A stretch of DNA of 64,000 nucleotides from Hygrocybe punicea (taxonomy: Eukaryota; Basidiomycota; Agaricomycetes; Agaricales; Hygrophoraceae): NCBI GenBank assembly GCA_963556145.1, contig OY744467.1, positions 1,364,001 to 1,428,000 on the forward strand, read 5' to 3'. The notes below the pieces were generated by a model that saw only the letters and a program-made list of their open reading frames with translations, did not search any database and was not told the origin of the DNA. Made by a program: the position numbers and the translations under genes. Below, in pieces: positions 56,604 to 64,000 of the stretch; the stretch's first letter is position 1; every line of letters begins with the position of its first letter.

Positions 56604-59600
56604 TCAGTCCCATTCAACGGCTATCCCTCCAGGGCCGGCGCCAACGATGCCGATCTGTCGATCCGCCTCTCTTCTCAACCATTTTAAAGCGCGTTTGTCG
56701 TCTTTGAGGTAAGGCTCGAGTTTATCGCGGCATCGTTGATTATGTTCCTAACGAAAACGCGAATGAATGAATGAATGATGCGACGTTTGGGTGAAAATGT
56801 AGTGTACCAACCTTGAGCCACTGTTTCTCTTCCTTGGAAAGCATGCTCTCCTTGACCATTTTCGTTTGGATTGGCACACAAGTAAAACGTTCGAATCCAA
56901 GCCAGATATTCCCGTTAAATTCTCCCTTGGTCTGTTGCAAAGTTGGCACGTTCATTTGATTCCTGATTTGTTCGGACAGACCCACCTTGACACGTTTCAC
57001 TGCAAGGGCAGATTCAATTCGTATTCCCCATTTTGATGGGTTGTCTATTAAAGGAAAAGGGATGAACAGAAAAACCCAAGATATACATGGGTGGTGGATA
57101 TATCTTACAATAGCCGGGTTCATTGGTGATGATATGGCCAGGAACAAGGGGGACGTTACTTGAGAATCCGTGAGGTCCTTCATGAACAGTCAAGAAGGAG
57201 CCGAGACCATGTCCAGTCCCATGCTGCATGAAAAAAAGTAGATATCAAATAAGATAAGGGGTGTTGTAAATTTCGAAAACATGGCGTCTCACCAAGTAAT
57301 TATAGCCTTCCTTCCAAAGCGCTTTGCGGGCCAATACATCCAGCTGTACTCCTGAAGTCCCTTCAGGGAAGACGGCGTTATCGATCGCGATCTTGGTTAT
57401 ATGATTGCATATCAGCATTGCAGGAGAAGAGTGACTGTCAAAACCCACATGACCCTGCAAAACTCGTGTAAAGGCTTCGCATTGTTCCGTCGTTGGCCGT
57501 CCTAAATGGACGGTGCGTGTCGTGTCGCATGTCCCATCCCTGTACTGGCCACCTGAATCACTGATGAGGAGACATGAGTAATTGTGTGCCAAGATGTATA
57601 GAAAGATAGAAATGAAAGTTACTTGAGATATGGTGTCTCACGATCAATCATCCTAGCTCCAGACTTCGTCGGCGAGTAATGAGGGATGGCTGAAAAAAGG
57701 GCGGTGGTAAGCAGATAACATCAGTCATCAAGAGAACGTTACATTACCTGCGTTAGGTCCGCTCGCAGATATGTTTTCGTAAGCGAGGCCCATAAAATGT
57801 TTGTTCTGCCTGCGATATTCTGTCAACCGTGAGGCGGCTTCATACTCGGTGATATCGTAACCCTGGGATAGCTTATATTCGAGCCATGCGAGGAATCGTA
57901 CCTAATAGGCAGTTGTTAATCAATTCTAGACCACATATGTGAAGTGACGAAAGGACGAACAAAAGCGGCACCATCCCGAGTGTAAGCTCGTCGCATTCCT
58001 TCCAGCTCCGTTCCATTCTTGACCGATTTCATCTCTTCGATGACAGACGGAGCGACTGTATATCGGAAATGCGTGAGCATCAAAGAGATGGCGTACGAAG
58101 TCTGGGGAGAAATGAGGATCTAGAGACCAGTCAGCATCCAAACCGCTATCAATTTCGACGATCATACTTTTCCTTCGCCCCATTCCCTGCGTCGCAAATA
58201 GGTCCACAAATCGTTGTATTCCTTCAAGTCAACACCCAAATCCTTCAGATATTGGCCTACTTCATCGTTGACTTTTGTTGTGTCAACAAAAAGGATGGCA
58301 CGTTCTTGTCCAACAAATAAATAAGCCTGGAAAAGTGGGTTGAAAGGTATATCGGAACCACGCAAGTTGAGCAAGTAAGCTTAGAATACACGTTAGCAGA
58401 CTTGATTTTTATTCATGGATACTCGACGTACCAATGGACGAGAGAGAACTGATAAGCGTGGCAACATGCATCTGCGAGGGCGTTGGTGGGGATTTGGAAT
58501 AAGACAATGTCGCTGGGGGTTGTGCTTTTATCCAATCTCGAAGGTCTTTCAGTTTGGCTGCTGCACCTTTGCCTGACTGTCCAATTAGTCTGGTGAAAAA
58601 CGAAAGAATCTCGCCACTTGAAGACTTGCCTGTAAATTCCATTGGTTGCACAAAGATTGGCTCTTTCGGCTTCTGAGGTTTATCCTTCCATACAAGATCG
58701 ACGAGATTTTGAGGAGGATAGACCAGTTTAGACGACCGGCTTGTCAACTTGGAGTTAAGAAGTGTGGCCTTTTCGTGTGAGATCATGCGGGCGTCGATCC
58801 CTATTCTCGAATCCTTGACTCGGTCCTATGACAAGTGCATTTTCAGTCTGGATGAGGTCTTACTGGGGTAATGTATTACGATTATGACTCACAACGAGCC
58901 ATTCTATCCAGTCTTTTGGCGCATCTATGGCACCCGCAGGGATGGCATGCCAATTGGTATCGATTTCTTCCTCGGCTTGCAACCAATACCGAGAGTCTGT
59001 GATGAGGTAGGCGGCTGTCTTCGAAACTACAGCCTGGCCTGCGGATCCGGTGAACCTGACTTCTTATTAGAATGCAGAGAGGGAAGAACGCAGTGACACT
59101 ATCCGCTCACCCTGACATATATTCTCGTCGTTTATCGCTCGAAGTAACATACTCCGATTGGTGAGCGTCTTCACTCGGGATGACGCTGTGTGCCGATAAT
59201 TCAGACACGCATAGGCAAAAAAAAAAAAAAAAACTTACTAGTAATCCAAATTGTCCTTGGCCATGAGCTTCCGAAGTTCCTCCAGTCTCTCAAAAGTATC
59301 CACTTTTTCTCTTACAATCTCAACATCGTTGACCTTGCGATCATAAGCCGAGCCCACGAGTGTGCTCGTCGAATCGGTGGGGAACAAAGTAGGACGTTTG
59401 CTCTTTTGGCTGTCCGATCTGTTGTGGAAAGGCTTGTTGGTGAACTTGGAGTTACTAGTGGACTTGGAGTTATCTGTTGACTTGGAGTTGTTGGTAGCCT
59501 TGGAATTGTTACTAGACTTGGAATTGTTGCGAGTCGGAGGTTTCGGGGGGTCGTTGTCTGTTGAATGAAAGGATTCGGGCTTTTCGCTGATCTCTTTCTC

Positions 59601-59960
59601 CCGTGCGATATGTTTCCCGACTCCCCATCCATAGCCCCATTTCGATGAAGGCGGATGTTTCGCACCCGTGATGGTGTTAGAGCGGATGAGCTTTGGGCGA
59701 CGGCTAGCACGAAGGGCTGGGATTGCGTCGTACGCCTCAGAATCGGAGACAAATGTGAGGTTTTCTGCATGAGAGGTCAACGTAGCGGTGGGGGAGTAGG
59801 ATCCACTTCGAACGAGCTGACCCTCGACAGCAGGCGGAGAGTGATGCGAAGATTTGTCATCGAAAGAATTCGGGTAGGAAAGACGACGTGGTTTCTGCTT
59901 TTGACGACTAAAAGGAAAACACATTGGCGGCGGCGGCGGTGGTGGAGCGGGAGGAGGCAT
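56604..59960 (-). CDS. Xaa-Pro aminopeptidase P (M24B) with long N-terminal extension
   Basis: Removes the N-terminal residue of peptides with Pro in position 2, using two Mn ions. Read right to left from ATG 59958-59960, the first about 220 residues are a disordered extension. It opens [12 protein letters not shown], has [13 protein letters not shown], and carries an Asn-Ser-Lys repeat run (NNSK, TNNSK, TDNSK, TSNSK). The catalytic protein starts at [20 protein letters not shown] and continues [20 protein letters not shown] and [12 protein letters not shown]. Metal ligands lie in [15 protein letters not shown] (two Asp), GTGHGLG (His), NEPGYY and IRIES (two Glu). The gene stops at 56604-56606. 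About a dozen introns interrupt it. All ligands are present, so the enzyme should be active. Confidence 0.9.
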
Positions 59961-61993
59961 GGTCGAAGGTTACGATGAGCGGATGGTGCAGCTCGACAGA
60001 CCGGGATGAGAGTAACAAGCAAGGCACATGAGGCAGACAGAAAGTTTTTCATGGATGACTAAGCAACACGTGTTTGACTTTGCCTGATTTGGCAACGGGG
60101 CTCTCACCGATATCTCCCCGGACCTGAATCACAGAATTAGACTTTGACTCGCTACTGGAAATTAAATGAACGTACAGAGTTACCGGTCAAAGGGTATCGG
60201 ATATCAGGTATGCCGCTTTGGTGTTTAGGTGCTCAGCGCTCGACAGGAATTCTCAATCCGGCGGCATGAAACCATCCCACAGGTGTCCGGGATTCTGTCA
60301 AGGGCTTCCGATGCTTTGTCGTGAAGTTGACAGGCGCGGTGATTGAGATGATCTGGTAGGTCTGGTAAGGTAGGCACGAGACCCAAGAAATGGCCGCATG
60401 AGCATGTTTCGCCTCGTGTACTGCAAGCGTTTGCGGGGTTAATCTCCTTGCTTTGTAGTGTAAATCGAGGGTAGGCTCGATCCTCACGCAAAAGAGGAGG
60501 TCGGCGTCATTGGAGGTCGCCTAGGCTTGAAAACGTCCTGAAGCACTGGGGCGTCATGACCAAACATAGAACGCGAAGACCTACACGCTTCCCCTTATCG
60601 AGTAGTGATGCTTCCGTGATCGGCGTTCAGCGCAATCAAAATATCAGCATGGGAACATGTGCCTCAGTCAAGAGGCGAAGGTTCGACGTTAGATTGTTGC
60701 GAAAGTCAAACTTCGCCCCGGACGACTTGCACTTCACATCGAGGAAACTACTAGATAGCAAGAAATATTAGCGAAAGTACTTTGCGCGAGTATTCAAATA
60801 CCCAAATGACGACGTGCGGCACGATTGGAAGCGAGATGAGGTGGCACGGACTCACCTCGCGAGACATGTGTACGTTTGGGGGTTAACAACAGGTTGCTTT
60901 CTGTTCCGTGATAGCCTGTTACGATGACATTTTCACAGTAAAAATCTGCTGAATCCATCTGTGCTTATCTCAGGCTCGTGGTTTCGTGATACGATTGCAG
61001 GGAACAAGGCTTACTTTGAGGGGCGAGCAAATTGTTTAATAGGGCTTTCATTTCCTCCAGAAGACGACTCCATGACGTGGGGAATCATGTCAGTCAATGA
61101 CCGTTTGGTGGCGCCAAGCAGTGGAGCATCCTAAAGCATGGGAACCGTCCTGTAGAGAATTCCGCTTGTCACAGTGGCGGCCATTGGCGGCAGACAGTTA
61201 CCAGTAAGCCAGCGCTGGGCTTTACCTGCCTCGAATGCCCGAGACCGACAGTGAGTCGCTCCAGAGAAAAATGATAACCACGTGATCGTGGTCACTGTAT
61301 GTGTATAATTTCAATTCAGTGCAAAATTGCATCGTGATCAGCAAAAGCAGTTGTCGGCTATGCAGGACAACCGAGGATATTTTTGGGCCTGTCTGATGCA
61401 CGGCCTTTTCCTGCAGATCCGCACAAATATCAGATACTCTACTGCGACGCTTGGTTCTTTTCGTCTGCACCTATATAATGGCTGGTCATCATAACACGTT
61501 GGGATCTTATGCCAGCTGCACGAGCTCCATCGCCAGAATTTTATTCTTCATCCCTATCGTAGATATTTGGATCAAGGAAATGCAGGTTCGAAATTTGGGG
61601 TGAAATTCATCCGCATATGGGACTGGTCTCTTGACATTGCCTCGTCTGGCTACGGCACATATGTTTTTATATCTGTACTACTAGTAGCCTCTTCATGGTT
61701 GCTCTCAGTCTTGTAAATCCTCACCACCATCAAGTACAGTCATTGTCATTCTCTACAATTTTATCTATTGATGCCGTGATTTTAAACAGGGTCGAGCGGA
61801 AGCTCTAGTCTGGATGAGCTGGATTGTCAAATCCTTGGATCATTCTTCAGGTCACTCCCCTTGCGGTTCGGCGGCACGTTTACTAGACCGTTGTCTGGAA
61901 GGATCAAAAGCAGGTGAACATTCAGTTGAATTCGGGATTTTCACCCTACTATGGATTTGACCTTCTCACTCCAGACGACACAAGAGCTAATCA
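59961..61993. other. Gene-poor interval
   Basis: About 2 kb with no confident gene. Short frames at 60225-60491 (minus) and 60556-60771 (plus) look like chance. The last 300 bases probably contain the unresolved 5' exons of the membrane protein that follows; an ATG near 61695 opens a short frame that I could not connect. Confidence 0.4.
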
Positions 61994-63688
61994 ATGTGCA
62001 TGGTGTGTTTGCAACTTCTTCCATGGTTTAGACGATCTAAGCACTTTAACCACAGTGCTCTGTACTACCATGTCTGGACTGCGTGTTCCTCAGAGAGGGA
62101 CGAAGCCCCACCTCCTCCCGGCGACTGGGTATATCAGTGTTCGATGGACGCCCCACCGAACGACCACCTTATGAGGGGAAGAGCTAATCGGTTTCCACGA
62201 TCGGCGTACAGTGAACTGCTGGCGAACTCAACAGCCTCCGCAGCCCAGAGTGAGATGAGGTCCCCTTGTCTTGTAAGCATCTGTTGACTTTATTCTTCAG
62301 GCTCGGTCGGCACGAAAACCATCGTTCCCATTATCGTTGTGGTCGTCTTAGTAGCCAATCTGCTCCTTTTCTTTTGCTGGTATCAACGATCCGTGATCAA
62401 AGAATACCTTAATGCCAGGCGAACCCTTCTACGTAGGTGGTCGTACTTATGTTGTCCACACCGGACCAGACGGGTGCGACCGTTGAACACACTTAGCTCG
62501 TGGTCCATCGAAGATCCCGAGGAACCGCAGGAATTTCAGTTCGGCCCATTTGCATCCCAAGAAGGGCATGATTCAAACCACTCGCCTTATCAATCTACAC
62601 ATACGTTATCTGGGAGTTATACCGGTCTACCTGGTCTGTCACCTCGCACAGATTCGCATCCTACCATAGGCCTGTGGAAGATTCTGTCCAACGTTCGGCT
62701 TTGGAACCCATTCAAAAGGAGACCAGTCCTAGTTGTATCAATGCCACCCGAAGCCAGCTTTGAGATAATCGAAAGTGTAAAGCCACCTTCACAAGGGCAT
62801 CCCACTGGCCACGTACGCCTGGCCTCGTCGGTTCCCTCAGAAGGGCATTATATCGATGCACCCTGTCCACCATCTCCCCCTCTCCTTAACTCCACAAGTT
62901 CTCTAACCCTCGGGATTTCACCGAAAACGCCTTGGAAGAGCACGTGGACAAACACTTTCAGGAACGCTGTTCGGTCGGCGGCCTCCCTATTCCACATGGC
63001 GCGTATCGGTGTAGACAACTCAATAAACAGAGCGCTAGGATCCAAAGCCTGGAAGCCTAGCACTGAGGGTCTCACAGAAGATACACGCCGGGATTCAGGT
63101 GAAAGCCCTAGGGAAAATTTTACAGAATTTGGTCAGGAGGACCCCACCGTGACAACAGGAAGTGGTGATGACAATCACGGTGAAGGAGATGAGGAAAACA
63201 GTGTCCTTCTCATTTCACACAATCCCGGAATTGATTTTTCCCTCAACTCCAGTCGGTCATCCATCAGTTTGCTACATCTGAATCCTTCAGAAAATCCTCA
63301 TCCGCTCTCTCCAGAAAATCCCTCGCGACACCTTCGTTCTACTTCCGACAGCAGTCTCTCCTCAACTTCCCATTCCGCGTCTTCACCCGTAACTGTCATT
63401 CAACCTGTCATGCACGCTCACAATTCCTCCACCCAAGAGCTTTCTCCGCCGCATCCTCTCAACAATACTAAGCCCGCAGCGTCACAAGGCCTTGAGCCTG
63501 TCATGAGAGATCCTTCTCGAGACACCATTATCAGGCTTCTACGTCCATCTCGCAGCAACCCCACATTGCTGTTCCCTGGTGCCGTACGGGCAGCTGGTTA
63601 CATGACTGACAGACGATTTAACCACAATCGGAACCTCACATCCGAATGTGTGAGTTCAAACGCAGGTGGATCCGTATGTCCTTTATAA
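61994..63688 (+). CDS. Single-pass membrane protein with long Ser/Pro-rich cytoplasmic tail (5' end unresolved)
   Basis: The supported part starts before HFNHSALYYHVWTACSSERD and continues DEAPPPPGDWVYQCSMDAPP and LLANSTASAAQSEMR, an extracellular-type region with cysteines and tryptophans. An intron (62270-62300) leads to SVGTKTIVPIIVVVVLVANL LLFFCW, one membrane helix, followed by a basic stop-transfer stretch and a disordered tail of about 420 residues (many SP/TP and PS motifs), with a stop at 63686-63688. The upstream exon(s) and signal peptide were not resolved. The layout is that of the orphan type-I membrane proteins frequent in mushroom genomes. Function unknown. Confidence 0.6.
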
Positions 63689-64000
63689 AACTGACATTCC
63701 CACATCTTACATTCCGCCATCTATCACGGACTTCCATAATGGACTTCCCATGTTGTTGTTGTAATGTTATCATTTACTTTCACGCTTCAACCACACCCGT
63801 TTTTGTAAACAAATTTCACACACATATCTGCAAGACTACAACACGCCCACGCATTGAAAATGCATGATAGACTCACCTTAGCGTTACGCCAATTGGGATT
63901 ACACGCCGTTTGGTGCAGGTAGTTGCGTCGAAACCGTATCGCTCTGATATAACCCGAGAGCGGCCTATATGCAGACTTTTGCAGACGTGCAGACGTCAAT
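63689..64000. other. 3' flank and window edge
   Basis: A minus-strand open frame enters from the right edge (LSGYIRAIRFRRNYLHQTAC, then NWRNAK before a GTGAGT donor-like site near 63870). It might be an exon of a gene beyond the window. Nothing else was recognised. Confidence 0.3.

Overview
The window is from a filamentous basidiomycete, most likely an Agaricomycete (mushroom-forming fungus). Host genes are split by many short GT-AG introns of about 45-75 bases. The recognisable proteins are fungal: malate synthase, SF3b3, TAF12, NOG1, Get1, eL39, a cis-prenyltransferase and a divergent G-alpha. The accessory content is also typical: hAT, Tc1/mariner-type and Crypton transposons, a NACHT-ankyrin NLR relic and high-copy low-complexity proteins. 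No contamination, rRNA or tRNA gene was seen.

Layout. (1) 1-14.6 kb is a nested transposon cluster: an apparently intact hAT transposase with a tandem-repeat leader; a Tc1/mariner-type transposase split by a 1.05-kb non-autonomous hAT element; a Crypton tyrosine-recombinase gene broken by a solo LTR and two in-frame TGA codons; a NADPH-oxidase gene fragment; and a 0.4-kb long-TIR MITE. (2) 14.8-26.4 kb is a dense housekeeping block: RPL39 (eL39), GET1, malate synthase, an Ohr/OsmC peroxidase, SF3B3, and a protein ending in an Hsp20-like domain. (3) 27.1-36.8 kb is an accessory block: a decayed NACHT-ankyrin NLR gene, then a tandem duplication carrying two GDA1/CD39-type nucleotide phosphatase genes. 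(4) 37-47.5 kb holds TAF12, a secreted protein with dibasic-delimited tandem repeats (kexin-processed-repeat type), a single-pass membrane protein, a cis-prenyltransferase divergent from a securin-like gene, a small unknown gene and a four-helix membrane protein. (5) 47.5-51.2 kb is gene-poor and carries a perfect hAT MITE with its target duplication. (6) 51.3-60 kb holds a divergent G-alpha gene with a 9-base microexon, NOG1 and Xaa-Pro aminopeptidase P. (7) 60-64 kb is a gene-poor stretch followed by a single-pass membrane protein with a long cytoplasmic tail.

How it fits together. The housekeeping genes do not form a pathway. They cover translation (eL39, NOG1), ER insertion and dolichol synthesis (Get1, cis-prenyltransferase), the glyoxylate cycle, splicing and transcription. 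The most distinctive items are the repeat-bearing secreted precursor at 38.85-39.96 kb, the G-alpha with an altered switch II encoded partly by a microexon, and the transposon cluster, whose nesting order can be read from target-site duplications. Exon structures are hand-read splice models; where I give exon limits, the reading phase across junctions was checked.
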